Position numbers and translations under genes: made by a program. Positions 9,788 to 19,560 of a DNA stretch of 64,000 nt are shown one piece after another. The notes under the pieces are model-generated. The model saw only the letters and a list, made by a program, of their open reading frames with translations. It searched no databases and had not been told where the DNA came from. The number at the start of each line of letters is the position of its first letter. The stretch's first letter is position 1. The stretch covers positions 992,001 through 1,056,000 of the forward strand of contig NZ_CP023049.2 of NCBI RefSeq assembly GCF_002285635.2, read 5' to 3'. The stretch comes from Chryseobacterium piperi (lineage in GTDB: Bacteria; Bacteroidota; Bacteroidia; Flavobacteriales; Weeksellaceae).

Positions 9788-10702
9788 ATGGAAAAGACAT
9801 TTCGCTTTAATTCTATTTCTGAATTTCATAATTTTTGTAATCTGGATGGTCCCGAGCATCCGCTGATCAGCCTTATCGACTATAGTAAAGTTTCTTATCC
9901 TGTGACTGAAAACGAAATGCAATGGATCCAGAATTTTTATTCTATAGGATTAAAGCGGAATGTTACCACTAAATTTAATTATGGCCAACAGCAGTATGAT
10001 TTTGATTCCGGAGTTTTAACGTTCGTCTCCCCGCTTCAATTTCTAAGAGCTGAGATCAACCAAAGTGCTAAAGTAGAACCCACAGGTTGGCTGCTGCTGA
10101 TTCATCCTGATTTTTTATGGAATACTTCATTGGCTAAGAAAATAAAATCTTACGATTTTTTCCAATACGCTGTGAACGAAGCTTTATTTTTATCTGACAA
10201 AGAGGAAAAAGCTATTGTAGAAATTCTTTTGAACATAGAAAAAGAATACCAGTCCAATATTGATAAGTTCACCCAGGATTTAATTATTGCGCAGATCGAA
10301 TTACTGCTCATCTATTCTGAACGGTTTTATGAACGACAGTTTTTTACCAGAAAAAAATCCAATCATGAGATCATAGAACGTTTTGAACAGACTATTGACC
10401 GGTTTTTTGATCGCGAACATATCATGGATCATGGATTGCCTACGGTAAAGGCAATTGCTGAAGAAATGAATATATCTCCCAATTATCTGGGAAGCTTATT
10501 GCGGATTCATACCCAGCAAAATACCCAAAGTCATATTCAGAACAGGCTTATTGACTATGCTAAAGAACGCTTAAGTACTACAAATCTATCTGTGAGCGAG
10601 ATTGCCTATGAATTGGGTTTTGAGCATCCACAGTCATTCAGTAAACTCTTCAAGCAGAAGACAGACCAGTCACCTTTGGAGTTCAGGAAGTTTTTTTCAT
10701 AA
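9788..10702 (+). CDS. AraC-family transcriptional regulator
   Basis: A 304-residue regulator with an N-terminal sensing domain (about 1-190) and a C-terminal AraC double helix-turn-helix (about 200-304). The second HTH shows SEIAYELGFEHPQSFSKLFK followed by QTDQSPLEFRKF, the family signature. It starts 23 bp after the Atu4866-like gene, so it is probably the last gene of the SDR/Atu4866/AraC set and may control it. The ligand cannot be predicted. The N-terminus resembles the cupin-like domain seen in many Bacteroidota AraC regulators of SDR genes. Confidence 0.9.
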   Translation: MEKTFRFNSISEFHNFCNLDGPEHPLISLIDYSKVSYPVTENEMQWIQNFYSIGLKRNVTTKFNYGQQQYDFDSGVLTFVSPLQFLRAEINQSAKVEPTGWLLLIHPDFLWNTSLAKKIKSYDFFQYAVNEALFLSDKEEKAIVEILLNIEKEYQSNIDKFTQDLIIAQIELLLIYSERFYERQFFTRKKSNHEIIERFEQTIDRFFDREHIMDHGLPTVKAIAEEMNISPNYLGSLLRIHTQQNTQSHIQNRLIDYAKERLSTTNLSVSEIAYELGFEHPQSFSKLFKQKTDQSPLEFRKFFS

Positions 10703-11400
10703 AAGTATTTTTATATAAGACTGTATTAAATGGCATCTATTTGTCATTTCGAACGGAGTGAGAAATCTTATGGTCCTGGTATCACAATTTTTATGATTGC
10801 CTTCTTCGAACTTTTAGTTTTTGGAAAAATCTATCCCTTTTTTTGTGTTGAGATTCTTCATTCCGCTTCTGAACTACGTTCGCAGACTTATCGTCTGTAT
10901 TCTGAATGACAAAGATTGAGCCTTAGCTTGCTAATGACAGAAACATCTGCGCAATCCGTGTAATCTGCGGGACAATAAAAAACTCAACCCTTGCTAAGTG
11001 AAACGCCTTTGCGCCTTAAAACCGATTGTTTTTAAAATCTCTTGCGACTTTGCGTTTTACCATGTTTAGATTCTTCATTCTGAAATCGAAGATTAGACGA
11101 AGTCAATGAGAAAGATTGAGCCTTAGTTTGTTAATAGTAAGAAACATCTGCGTTATCCGTGTAATCTGCGGGACAATAAAAAACTCAACCCTTGCTAAGT
11201 GAAACGCCTTTGCGTCTTAAAAACCGATTATTTTAAAAATCTTTTGCGTCCTTGCGTTTAACCATTCTGCAGGATAATATTAAAATATCGCAGATAACAT
11301 TTATTTTTGTAGCCACGAATGCACGAATTCTTTCATGCTAAAAACAAAAAAGAAGTAATCTTGTTTTGAAGCGGCTTCTTTAATCTTAATAATCATTGAT
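10703..11400. repeat. Repeat-rich spacer with an internal tandem duplication
   Basis: No credible gene in about 700 bp. A unit of roughly 165 bp occurs twice, at about 10914-11075 and 11108-11270; both copies read 'aaagattgagccttag..tg', then 'taatctgcgggacaataaaa', then 'cttgctaagtgaaacgcctt', with scattered substitutions. The first part holds a copy of the dispersed tgtcatttcga repeat (10742-10770) and an inverted copy of the 'gataagtctgcgaa' repeat seen at 8089-8136. The AraC and membrane-protein genes converge on this spacer, so it probably contains both termination regions. Confidence 0.65.
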
Positions 11401-11898
11401 TCAGTTATTCAATTCCTGTAAAAAAGAAAGGTAGGTTTTTAGCCTTGCATGGAAGAAAGTATCTGTGATAAACAAAGTTAAAAAAAGAATAATACAGCCT
11501 ACTGAGAAGCCTTTCATATAAATTCCGTTGAGAAGAAAATAAAACAGTATTGAAAATAATAACAGTGTTCCCCAGATCGTTTTAAACATGACATAACTCT
11601 TGCTATTTTGGTCTGCCTTGGCTTGCTCTTCTTTAAGAGTCTGTTGATGGTTTTCTGAATACTGTGTTTCAATCTTTTGGATCTCTCTTCCTTTTGTCGT
11701 TAAAAGATAGCTTCCGTAACCCAAAAGCATCAGTATTAATAAGCTTAAAGGGATAATCATCCCCTTAAAAAATACATGATGGGTTTTGATGGAATAAAAA
11801 ATGAGTGGGAGACAAAAAATAAAAATCCAGGCTATCATTAATTTTGCCTGAAATAGATCTCCTTTCGCCCAGGTATTAAGTTGTTGAATAAAATCCAT
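11401..11898 (-). CDS. Small multi-pass membrane protein, unknown function
   Basis: A 165-residue protein with about four hydrophobic membrane segments (near residues 20-40, 45-67, 103-123 and 130-150) and one charged cytoplasmic or periplasmic stretch (about 70-100, rich in Glu, Lys and Gln) between the second and third. No signal peptide distinct from the first helix. I do not recognise a named family. It is a single gene: the gene on its right is on the same strand but 175 bp away, and its 3' side faces the repeat spacer. Confidence 0.7.
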   Translation of the reverse strand: MDFIQQLNTWAKGDLFQAKLMIAWIFIFCLPLIFYSIKTHHVFFKGMIIPLSLLILMLLGYGSYLLTTKGREIQKIETQYSENHQQTLKEEQAKADQNSKSYVMFKTIWGTLLLFSILFYFLLNGIYMKGFSVGCIILFLTLFITDTFFHARLKTYLSFLQELNN

Positions 11899-12073
11899 AA
11901 TGATGTATTTGTTATATTAAACCCAGTATAAACTTATCAAAAAAACTCCATATTTAAACAATTAAGGAGAGTTTAAGAAATGAATTTCACGGCTGTGTAC
12001 AGGCTTTCTTAATGCTCTTAACAACTTAAATAGTGACACAAAAATAAAAGGTTAAACAAGTTATTATTGATCG

Positions 12074-12877
12074 CTAGATTTCCGATGTGGTAAGTCCATA
12101 TTTCTCTTTAAATGAATAATAAAAATGAGATAGATTTTCAAATCCCAGATCTAAATAAATATCCGTAGGCTTTTTATCTTTATGCTTGATGAGATAATAG
12201 GCTTCCTGTAACCTTTTTTCCTTAAGCCATTTTTTAGGAGGCATATGAAAGGTTTTCTGAAAATCGCGCTTAAAGCCTGAAAGGCTACGTCCTGTCAGTT
12301 TTGCAAATGCGTCAATCGATAAATTGAAAATAAAATTCTTATTCATGAATTCCTTCAGGTCTGTTTTATGAGGATCAGAAAAATCAAAAAGGAGGTTTTT
12401 AAAATTTGGATTACTCTGTAAAATCAATTCAATAGCTTCCTTAACTTTTAAGTCGGCAAGATTGGAGCTGATGGTTTTAGTTTTATCAATATAAGGGGTA
12501 AGCGACATAAAATAATTCGAAAAAAAAGCGTCCGATTCAAAGAATATTTTCTGCTTATCATGGAAGATATCATCTGTTGTAACCTTATTTTCAGCAGCAT
12601 ATCGCTGTAAAGTCTCCTTATCAAGCGTAATTGAAATGAATTGATATTTCGTGTTTTTGGAAGGATATTTTATGGTTCTGACCAATTGATTTTTCCTGAC
12701 CAGAACCACTGTATTTTCCTTAATGATTGTTTTTCCCTGATTATGAAAAGCATGAGTTTCCCCCGAAAGCTGAAATCCCAAAAAATGATCCGGGATAAAC
12801 TCCTCATATCCCCTGTGCTTTTCAAATGCGCACGAGTACACCAGTTTATCAAATAATATTTCAGATTGAGCAGCCAT
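12074..12877 (-). CDS. AraC-family transcriptional regulator
   Basis: I prefer the ATG at 12877 (MAAQSEILFDKL) over the one 15 bp upstream because it leaves a normal gap after the GlcG-like gene. About 267 residues: an N-terminal cupin-like arm (HFLGFQLSGETHAFHNQGKT, about 1-110) and a C-terminal AraC DNA-binding domain (about 165-267) with FAKLTGRSLSGFKRDFQKTF and the second HTH DIYLDLGFENLSHFYYSFKE. It lies 18 bp downstream of the heme-binding-like gene on the same strand, so it is probably co-transcribed with it. Confidence 0.88.
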   Translation of the reverse strand: MAAQSEILFDKLVYSCAFEKHRGYEEFIPDHFLGFQLSGETHAFHNQGKTIIKENTVVLVRKNQLVRTIKYPSKNTKYQFISITLDKETLQRYAAENKVTTDDIFHDKQKIFFESDAFFSNYFMSLTPYIDKTKTISSNLADLKVKEAIELILQSNPNFKNLLFDFSDPHKTDLKEFMNKNFIFNLSIDAFAKLTGRSLSGFKRDFQKTFHMPPKKWLKEKRLQEAYYLIKHKDKKPTDIYLDLGFENLSHFYYSFKEKYGLTTSEI

Positions 12878-12895
12878 GATACAAATATGCAAAAA

Positions 12896-13297
12896 TTAAA
12901 AAATAGCAGTAACACCTTCATGTGCAATTTCTTTATCCTGTTCAGGAGTGCCTCCTGAAGAGCCAATCGCTCCTATAATACTCCCTTCTTTATTCTTGAT
13001 GACTACACCGCCGGCAATCGTAAGAAGTCCGTCATTTGAATTCAGCATCCCGTATCCATGTACATCTGCACCGGAAATAATAGATCCCATTATATCGCTG
13101 TCTACGCCAAACATAACCGCTGTTTTTGCTTTTTTAATGGCGAAATCAATGACGCCATATACACTGTCTAAACGAGCAAACGAAACCAGATGTCCTCCTG
13201 TATCTACAACAGCCAGGCTTACAGGAATCCCCAGTGTTTTTGCTTTTTCTATAGAAGCATTTAATGCTTTTACCGATTCATGATAAGTGATATTCAT
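12896..13297 (-). CDS. GlcG/HbpS-type heme-binding-like protein (DUF336)
   Basis: A 133-residue protein of the GlcG/HbpS family (PF03928), small alpha/beta proteins that bind heme or corrinoid-like ligands or act as accessory proteins in oxidoreductase operons. Diagnostic segments are SLAVVDTGGHLVSFARLD, the alpha-helical KKAKTAVMFG stretch, and IAGGVVIKNKEGSIIGAIG followed by SGGTPEQDKEIA near the C-terminus. No signal peptide, so unlike secreted HbpS it should be cytoplasmic. It sits between an SDR gene and an AraC gene on the same strand, an arrangement that suggests redox or aldehyde/alcohol metabolism. Confidence 0.9.
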   Translation of the reverse strand: MNITYHESVKALNASIEKAKTLGIPVSLAVVDTGGHLVSFARLDSVYGVIDFAIKKAKTAVMFGVDSDIMGSIISGADVHGYGMLNSNDGLLTIAGGVVIKNKEGSIIGAIGSSGGTPEQDKEIAHEGVTAIF

Positions 13298-13332
13298 TGA
13301 GTGTTTTTTTTATGTAATAGATGAATAAAAAT

Positions 13333-13362
13333 GAATGCGTGATTATTTTTGTTCACGCATTC
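13333..13362. terminator. Hairpin terminator after the SDR gene
   Basis: GAATGCGTGA (13333-13342) and TCACGCATTC (13353-13362) form a perfect 10-bp stem with a 10-nt loop. It lies just downstream of the SDR gene on the minus strand and upstream of the GlcG-like gene, so it probably separates their transcription. Confidence 0.6.
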
Positions 13363-13379
13363 TATAAATACAAAGTTTT

Positions 13380-14168
13380 CTAACTCTTTACGCTCCAGGC
13401 CTCAGTTTGTAATTGCTTTACAAAATCTTCTGTTTCCTTAGGATGTAAATTTCTGAAGTTGCTATTATCATCTAAAGCAACATTCACGATCACGTCTGCC
13501 ATAGACTGAGGATCTAACTGATGAGCAAGGGATTCTGAAGCTCCTGCAAAAGCTGATTCAGGAGTGAAATTTATCTTAGGATCATACCAGTGCATAATAG
13601 AATCTACTCCCCTATCATTAAATCCGGTCCCGAATACTCCCGGATTACAGGTAGCGATTTTGATATTGAAAGGAGCCAATTCGGTTTTTAACCCCTCAGC
13701 TATAGCCTCTAAGGCATGTTTTGAAGCGCAATAAGCAGCTACATAAGGAACCGTCCATAAACCTCCCATTGAAGAAGTAAAGACAATTTTTCCGCTTTTC
13801 TTTTGAATGAATTTTTTAATAAATCCCTGTGCCAGCTCTAAAGCTCCGAATACATTGACTTCAAACATGGAACGGATAAGGTCTAAAGGCTGTTCTGCGA
13901 TTGGTCCTCCTTCCATAATACCTGCATTACTGATTAAAATATCAATATCATAGGTCTTTAAAATATAAGCTATATCTCTGGAATTGGTAACGTCCAGTTT
14001 ATCAACGGTCATTTTTACACCTTGTTCTTTGGCCTCTCTTATCAGGTCACTCATTTGAGGGTACACTTGTGCTGTTGCAATCACATGGTGTCCTTTTCTA
14101 GCTAAATCGAAAGCTGCTATTTTACCGAATCCGCTTGCAGCTCCGGTAATTAAAATTGTTTTGCTCAT
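13380..14168 (-). CDS. Short-chain dehydrogenase/reductase (SDR)
   Basis: A 262-residue classical SDR. The Rossmann motif is TGAASGFGK (residues 8-16), followed by SNAG (a variant of NNAG), the serine in FTSSMGG and the YCASK catalytic Tyr/Lys pair near residues 145-149; LAPFNIKIATCNPG follows as in the family. It is upstream of the GlcG-like and AraC genes on the same strand but separated from them by a hairpin. It is only distantly similar to the SDR at 8650. Substrate unknown. Confidence 0.92.
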   Translation of the reverse strand: MSKTILITGAASGFGKIAAFDLARKGHHVIATAQVYPQMSDLIREAKEQGVKMTVDKLDVTNSRDIAYILKTYDIDILISNAGIMEGGPIAEQPLDLIRSMFEVNVFGALELAQGFIKKFIQKKSGKIVFTSSMGGLWTVPYVAAYCASKHALEAIAEGLKTELAPFNIKIATCNPGVFGTGFNDRGVDSIMHWYDPKINFTPESAFAGASESLAHQLDPQSMADVIVNVALDDNSNFRNLHPKETEDFVKQLQTEAWSVKS

Positions 14169-14379
14169 TTTGTATTTTTTATTTGTTGGGTTAGTATGAA
14201 AACAAATTTCAGCTTTATATAAGCTTTCGTTGTTGGTGAAAAGTCCAATGTTTTATTGCTGTAAAGTTCAAACTAAAAAAAGGTTATTTTTTGATATTTA
14301 CTAATGATTGGTCGGCTTTTTGAATAATATAATTCAACCAAAGATCTATAAGGTATGTATTTTTTATAGATAACAAAAT

Positions 14380-15411
14380 ATGCTTCATTTGAAACTAATT
14401 ACATTTACAAAAAAAGGAATATATTGTCCTCAGGGTAAGTTTTATATTGATCCCTGGCGGCCTGTTGATCTGGCAATTATTACACACGGACATGCGGATC
14501 ATGCCCGGTGGGGTATGAAAAAGTATTTTTGCCATGATTTTACCAAACCTATTTTATACCAGAGAATCGGCCCTGATATCGAGTGTCAGAGTGTCGGTTA
14601 TGGTCAGGTAACTACTATTAATGGTGTCAAAGTGTCTTTACATCCTGCCGGCCATATTATCGGTTCCGCACAGGTAAGATTGGAATATAAAGGTTATGTG
14701 ACTGTTATTTCCGGGGATTATAAAGTTCAGGATGATGGATTAAGTACTCCTTTTGAATTGGTAAGATGCCATGAGTTTGTTACCGAAAGCACATTTGGCC
14801 TTCCTATTTATAACTGGCTGGATATCGAAGATCTTAATAAAAAGCTCCAGAATTGGGTTCTGAGAAATAAAGAAAATTCCAAAACCTCTGTATTCATAGG
14901 ATATTCCCTGGGAAAAGCACAACGGATTATGAAAGCAGTCGAAGGATTAGGAAAAATACACGTTCATTACTCCATAGGCAAACTTAATGAAGCTTTTGAA
15001 AGTGCCGGCATTATACTTCCTGAATATGAAATTCCTGATTTTAAAGAAAGTACAAAACATTTGCAAGGCGAAATTGTAATTGTTCCACCTGCATTATTAG
15101 ATACCAATATCATCCGTAAAATACCTGACGCTGCAACCGCAATCTGCTCCGGATGGATGCAGGTACGGGGAGCCAGGAGATGGCGGAGTGCAGATGCAGG
15201 GTTTGCCATGAGTGACCATGCGGACTGGGGTGGATTATTACAAGCTGTAAAAGCGACTGAAGCTGAAATCGTGCATGTCACTCACGGACAGACTGAAGTC
15301 TTTTCAAAATATTTAAATGAAATAGGAATCAAAGCAGATGTGGTAGTCACTCAGTTTGGTGATGACGAAGAAGAAACCGAAAAAGAAATCATTGAAAATC
15401 CTGAACCATGA
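14380..15411 (+). CDS. Ligase-associated DNA exonuclease (MBL/beta-CASP type)
   Basis: A 343-residue metallo-beta-lactamase-fold nuclease of the ligase-associated exonuclease family (TIGR04122 type), related to the SNM1/CPSF nucleases. The metal-binding HxHxDH motif is THGHADHARWG (near residue 34), followed by HPAGHIIGSAQ (near 90), SGDYK and, near the C-terminus, MSDHADW. It is thought to process DNA ends in a repair pathway together with the three genes that follow. Its stop overlaps the ligase start (ATGA), showing translational coupling. No signal peptide; cytoplasmic. Confidence 0.92.
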   Translation: MLHLKLITFTKKGIYCPQGKFYIDPWRPVDLAIITHGHADHARWGMKKYFCHDFTKPILYQRIGPDIECQSVGYGQVTTINGVKVSLHPAGHIIGSAQVRLEYKGYVTVISGDYKVQDDGLSTPFELVRCHEFVTESTFGLPIYNWLDIEDLNKKLQNWVLRNKENSKTSVFIGYSLGKAQRIMKAVEGLGKIHVHYSIGKLNEAFESAGIILPEYEIPDFKESTKHLQGEIVIVPPALLDTNIIRKIPDAATAICSGWMQVRGARRWRSADAGFAMSDHADWGGLLQAVKATEAEIVHVTHGQTEVFSKYLNEIGIKADVVVTQFGDDEEETEKEIIENPEP

Positions 15412-16988
15412 GACATTTTGCAGAATTAATCAATGCTTTGGAAAGTACCAATAAAACCAATGCTAAAATCGATGCCATTATCGATTATCTCGAGCGTACG
15501 CCTGATGAAGATAAAGTATGGTTTATAGCCTTGTTTACCGGCAAAAGACCCAAAAGAAATGTCAATACGAATTATATGAAAGAATGGGCTTTGGAGATTA
15601 CAAAACTGCCATTCTGGCTTTTTCAGGAAAGCTATTCTTCCGTCGGAGATCTGGGAGAAACACTTTCTCTGATCCTTCCGCAGCCCACAGAAAAAATAGA
15701 ACGAGGCCTTTCTCAATGGATGGATGATATTGTTCATTTAAAAGACAAAACTGAAGCTGAGAAAAAGACTTTTGTTTTAGAGTCCTGGAACGGCTTGGAT
15801 TATACGGAACGTTTGATATTTAATAAATTATTAGGTGGAAGTTTCCGGATCGGTGTATCGGATAAGACGCTGATTAATGCTTTAACGAAATATTCAGGAC
15901 AGGAAGCCAGTGCATTAATGCATAGCATGATGGGAAAATGGAATCCTGGGGAAGTTTCTTTTCAGGAATTGATTTCCGCAGAAAAAGTAAATACGGATAA
16001 CTCCCGGCCTTACCCATTCTGTCTGGCCTATCCACTAGAAAAAGAACTGCCTGAATTAGGAGAACCTGATGAATGGATTATCGAATATAAATGGGATGGA
16101 ATCCGTGGACAAATCATCAGAAGAAATGATGAAGTTTTTATATGGTCCCGGGGTGAAGAACTGGTAACCGAACAATTTCCGGAAGTGGCAGAGGCTGTAA
16201 AAGCAATGCGTGGAAACTTTGTACTAGATGGAGAAATACTTGCAGTAAAGGAGGATAAGGTTTTAAACTTTAATGAATTACAAAAAAGATTAAATAGAAA
16301 AAACGTTACCAAAAAAATGCTTACGGATGTTCCCATTGAAGTATTTGTCTATGACCTCATTGAGCTTGAAGGAAATGATTTGCGCGAAAAGCCCATTTCG
16401 GCAAGAAGAGCGATGCTTGAAGAACTATTTCTTAATGAAAGCCCCGAAAAGCTTCAACTATCCCAAATCATAGCTTTTGAAAAATGGGAGGAACTGGATC
16501 AGATCAGAGAAAATTCCAGGGATATCAACAGTGAAGGATTGATGCTCAAGAAAAAAGATTCTCCTTATCACTCAGGGCGAAAAAAAGGTGACTGGTGGAA
16601 ATGGAAAATCAGTCCGATGACCATTGATGCGGTATTGATTTATGCTCAAAAAGGTAGCGGAAGGCGAAGTGCTTACTATACCGATTATAGTTTTGCCGTT
16701 AAAAACGGTGATTCCCTGGTAACAATTGCCAAGGCTTATTCGGGATTAACAGATAAGGAAATTATGGAGGTAAGCCGTTTTGTTAATAAAAATGCCATTG
16801 AAAAATTCGGACCTGTCCGTACCGTAAAGGCAGAATTGGTCTTTGAAATCGCTTTTGAAGGAATTGGTTTTAGCAGCAGACATAAAAGTGGTGTTGCCTT
16901 ACGCTTTCCAAGAATTGTTAGATGGAGAAAAGATAAAACGGTAGATGAAATAGATGATCTTGAAGAAATAAAAAAACTAATACAATAA
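15408..16988 (+). CDS. Ligase-associated ATP-dependent DNA ligase
   Basis: A 526-residue ATP-dependent DNA ligase of the TIGR04120 type. An N-terminal DNA-binding domain (about 1-190) precedes the nucleotidyltransferase core, where Lys228 in EYKWDGIRG is the residue adenylated in catalysis. Motif III is VFVYDLIEL, motif IV SEGLMLKKKDSPY, motif V GDWWKWK, and the C-terminal OB-fold ends in GVALRFPRIVRWR. It overlaps the exonuclease gene by 4 nt and is followed after 1 bp by the helicase gene. It would seal nicks at the end of the repair reaction carried out by this operon. Confidence 0.95.
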   Translation: MRHFAELINALESTNKTNAKIDAIIDYLERTPDEDKVWFIALFTGKRPKRNVNTNYMKEWALEITKLPFWLFQESYSSVGDLGETLSLILPQPTEKIERGLSQWMDDIVHLKDKTEAEKKTFVLESWNGLDYTERLIFNKLLGGSFRIGVSDKTLINALTKYSGQEASALMHSMMGKWNPGEVSFQELISAEKVNTDNSRPYPFCLAYPLEKELPELGEPDEWIIEYKWDGIRGQIIRRNDEVFIWSRGEELVTEQFPEVAEAVKAMRGNFVLDGEILAVKEDKVLNFNELQKRLNRKNVTKKMLTDVPIEVFVYDLIELEGNDLREKPISARRAMLEELFLNESPEKLQLSQIIAFEKWEELDQIRENSRDINSEGLMLKKKDSPYHSGRKKGDWWKWKISPMTIDAVLIYAQKGSGRRSAYYTDYSFAVKNGDSLVTIAKAYSGLTDKEIMEVSRFVNKNAIEKFGPVRTVKAELVFEIAFEGIGFSSRHKSGVALRFPRIVRWRKDKTVDEIDDLEEIKKLIQ

Positions 16989-16989
16989 T

Positions 16990-19449
16990 TTGACTGCTTT
17001 TGAAAATACCAACGGATTTAAGGTCATTCAGCAATGGATGGCTGAAAAAGGGAATTCCCCATTTAAGTTTCAGACCGATACCTGGTGGAAGTTTGGTAAT
17101 GGATACAGTGGAATGGTCATTGCTCCTACAGGATTCGGAAAAACGTTTTCCGTTTTTCTGGCATTGATCACCGATTTTCTTAACCATCCTGAAAAGTATA
17201 AAAAAGGACTTAAATTGATCTGGATCACGCCCCTCCGATCCCTTTCCAAAGATATTGCCAAAGCAATGGATGAAGCCATCAATGAAATTGGATTAGACTG
17301 GACCGTTGGCGTTCGAAATGGTGACACAGATCCCAAAATAAGACAACAGCAGGTTAAAAGTATGCCTGATATATTGGTCGTAACTCCTGAAAGCTTACAC
17401 TTACTTCTTGCCCAGAAAAACCACATCAGATTTTTCCAGAATCTTCAGTGTATTGCGGTAGATGAATGTCATGAATTATTGGGTTCTAAACGAGGAGTAA
17501 TGGTAGAACTCGGTATTTCACAGGTTCGAAAATATGTTCCTGGGTTAAAAATATGGGGAATTACAGCGACTATAGGCAATCTGGACGAAGCCATGGAGGT
17601 ATTGATTCCCTACGATGTTAAAAAAGTAAAGATCACAGCAAAACAGCATAAAAAGATTGATATTATTCCCGTCTTTCCGGATGAAGTCGAGATTTTACCA
17701 TGGGCGGGGCATTTAGGAGCTAAGCTTGCCGATAAAATTGTTCCCATTATCCTGGAATCTAAATCTACGATCGTCTTTACCAATACCCGGAGCCAGAGTG
17801 AAATGTGGTATCAGTTGCTGTTGAATGCTTATCCTGATTTTGCGGGACAAATTGCCATTCATCACAGTTCCATAGATGCTCATTTACGGATCTGGATTGA
17901 AGAAAATTTAAGTAATGGTAAATTAAAAGCTGTCGTTTCTACTTCATCTTTAGATTTAGGTATCGACTTTAAACCGGTTGATACTGTGATTCAAATAGGA
18001 TCAGCAAAAGGTGTTGCCAGATTCCTGCAACGGGCGGGAAGAAGCGGGCACTCCCCTTTTGAAACTTCTAAAATTTACTGTGTTCCTACCCACTCTTTGG
18101 AGCTGATTGAAGTCGCAGCTTTAAAAGAAGCGGTCAAACAAAAAGTGGTTGAGCCCAGAGAACCACAGGTATTGTGTTTTGATGTTCTGGTTCAGTTTCT
18201 GATGACATTGGCGGTCGGTGACGGGTTCTATCCAAACGAAACCTACGAAAGAATAAAGCAAGTGTATACTTTCCAGGAAATTACGGATGAAGAATGGAAA
18301 GGTATTATAGATTTCCTGACCATTGGCGGCAGTGCTTTAAAGAGCTATGAAGAATTTCATAAAGTAGTTGTAATGGACGACGGATTGTTTAAAGTCACTT
18401 CCCGAAAAATAGCAATGCTGCACCGGATGAATATGGGAGCTATCGTAAGTGATGCCATGCTGAAGGTTAAATTTATTTCCGGAGGCTATATCGGAATGGT
18501 TGAAGAATACTTTATTTCAAAGCTTAAAAAAGAAGAAAAATTTATTTTGGCAGGAAGAGTCCTTGAAGTTGCAATGGTTAAAGATATGACTGTTTATGTA
18601 CGTCTGGCGAAAGGAAAAGCACTTGCTCCCAGTTATCTGGGCGGAAGATTACCATTAAGCTCTAATCTCGGGCAGTTTTTAAGGGAAAAACTATCCGGAG
18701 CACTCAATCCCTCTGCTTCCGAAAAAGAATTGAAATTCCTGCACCCGTTATTGGTCAGCCAGGAAAAGCGGTCTCATATTCCTAAAGATGATGAATTTCT
18801 GGTGGAACTGATCAAAAACAGAGAAGGATATCATTTATTTATGTATCCGTTTGAAGGACGTTTGGTACATGAAGTAATGGCTGCATTAATTGCTTTCAGG
18901 ATTTCTAAGCTTGCCCCTATTTCTTTTTCCATGGCGATGAACGATTATGGATTTGAGCTTTTCAGTGATAAGGAAATACCTTTGAGCGACGAGATTTTAA
19001 AAAAAATATTGACTCGGGATAATCTGATGGTCGACGTGATTTCAAGCATTAATTCTGCAGAAATGGCCCGACGTAAATTCCGGGATATTGCTGTAATTTC
19101 AGGAATGGTAATACAGAATTTTCCGGGTCAGCAACGATCCAATAAAGCACTACAAAGTTCGGCAGGATTGATTTTTAAAGTGCTGGAAGATTATGATCCC
19201 AATCATTTTCTCGTAAGACAGGCCTATACGGAAGTCTTTAATATGCAGCTGCAGGAACAAAGATTGGTGGAAGCTTTTAAAAGAATCGAAAAGTCTAAGA
19301 TTATTTTAAAATATGCCAATACTTTTACGCCATTAAGCTTCCCGATTAAAGTAGACAGCCTTCGTCAAACCCTTTCAAGTGAAGGTTTAGATATGAGAAT
19401 ACAAAAGCTGATACAGCAGGCAAGTAAGGGAAGAAAGATTAATGAGTAA
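16990..19449 (+). CDS. Ligase-associated DEXH-box helicase (Lhr-core type)
   Basis: An 819-residue Lhr-like superfamily 2 helicase (TIGR04121 type). The start is TTG at 16990, one base after the ligase stop; a later ATG exists at residue 17 but the family N-terminus extends upstream, so TTG is preferred. Motif I is APTGFGKT, motif II VDECHELLG, motif III GITATIG, and the second RecA domain has LGIDFKPVDTVIQIGS and RFLQRAGRSGHSP. The C-terminal half is the Lhr winged-helix and core module. It translocates on DNA and acts with the exonuclease, ligase and PdeM. Confidence 0.95.
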   Translation: MTAFENTNGFKVIQQWMAEKGNSPFKFQTDTWWKFGNGYSGMVIAPTGFGKTFSVFLALITDFLNHPEKYKKGLKLIWITPLRSLSKDIAKAMDEAINEIGLDWTVGVRNGDTDPKIRQQQVKSMPDILVVTPESLHLLLAQKNHIRFFQNLQCIAVDECHELLGSKRGVMVELGISQVRKYVPGLKIWGITATIGNLDEAMEVLIPYDVKKVKITAKQHKKIDIIPVFPDEVEILPWAGHLGAKLADKIVPIILESKSTIVFTNTRSQSEMWYQLLLNAYPDFAGQIAIHHSSIDAHLRIWIEENLSNGKLKAVVSTSSLDLGIDFKPVDTVIQIGSAKGVARFLQRAGRSGHSPFETSKIYCVPTHSLELIEVAALKEAVKQKVVEPREPQVLCFDVLVQFLMTLAVGDGFYPNETYERIKQVYTFQEITDEEWKGIIDFLTIGGSALKSYEEFHKVVVMDDGLFKVTSRKIAMLHRMNMGAIVSDAMLKVKFISGGYIGMVEEYFISKLKKEEKFILAGRVLEVAMVKDMTVYVRLAKGKALAPSYLGGRLPLSSNLGQFLREKLSGALNPSASEKELKFLHPLLVSQEKRSHIPKDDEFLVELIKNREGYHLFMYPFEGRLVHEVMAALIAFRISKLAPISFSMAMNDYGFELFSDKEIPLSDEILKKILTRDNLMVDVISSINSAEMARRKFRDIAVISGMVIQNFPGQQRSNKALQSSAGLIFKVLEDYDPNHFLVRQAYTEVFNMQLQEQRLVEAFKRIEKSKIILKYANTFTPLSFPIKVDSLRQTLSSEGLDMRIQKLIQQASKGRKINE

Positions 19450-19560
19450 TGATGAATAATTAGTAATAAGCAATGGGTAATGAATAATAATGAAGAAAAA
19501 AGAAAAAAGAACAAAGGAAAAAGAGAAAAGACCGGGATACTCAATAATCTGTAATTTTGC
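19450..19560. repeat. AT-rich 'taatgagtaat' type intergenic repeat
   Basis: Short spacer of reiterated phrases such as taatgatgaataattagtaa, taagcaatgggtaatgaata and aagaaaaaagaaaaaagaac. The 'aatgggtaatga' phrase is the same type of sequence that is inserted in frame in the T9SS protein gene at 55412-55517. No gene. Confidence 0.55.

Noticed and set aside
12641..13283. Plus-strand frames opposite the AraC and GlcG-like genes
   Set aside because: They lie wholly antisense to recognisable protein families and show no features of real genes.
16028..16336. Minus-strand frames inside the ligase, helicase and RHS genes
   Set aside because: They are antisense shadows of well-supported genes with no motifs of their own.
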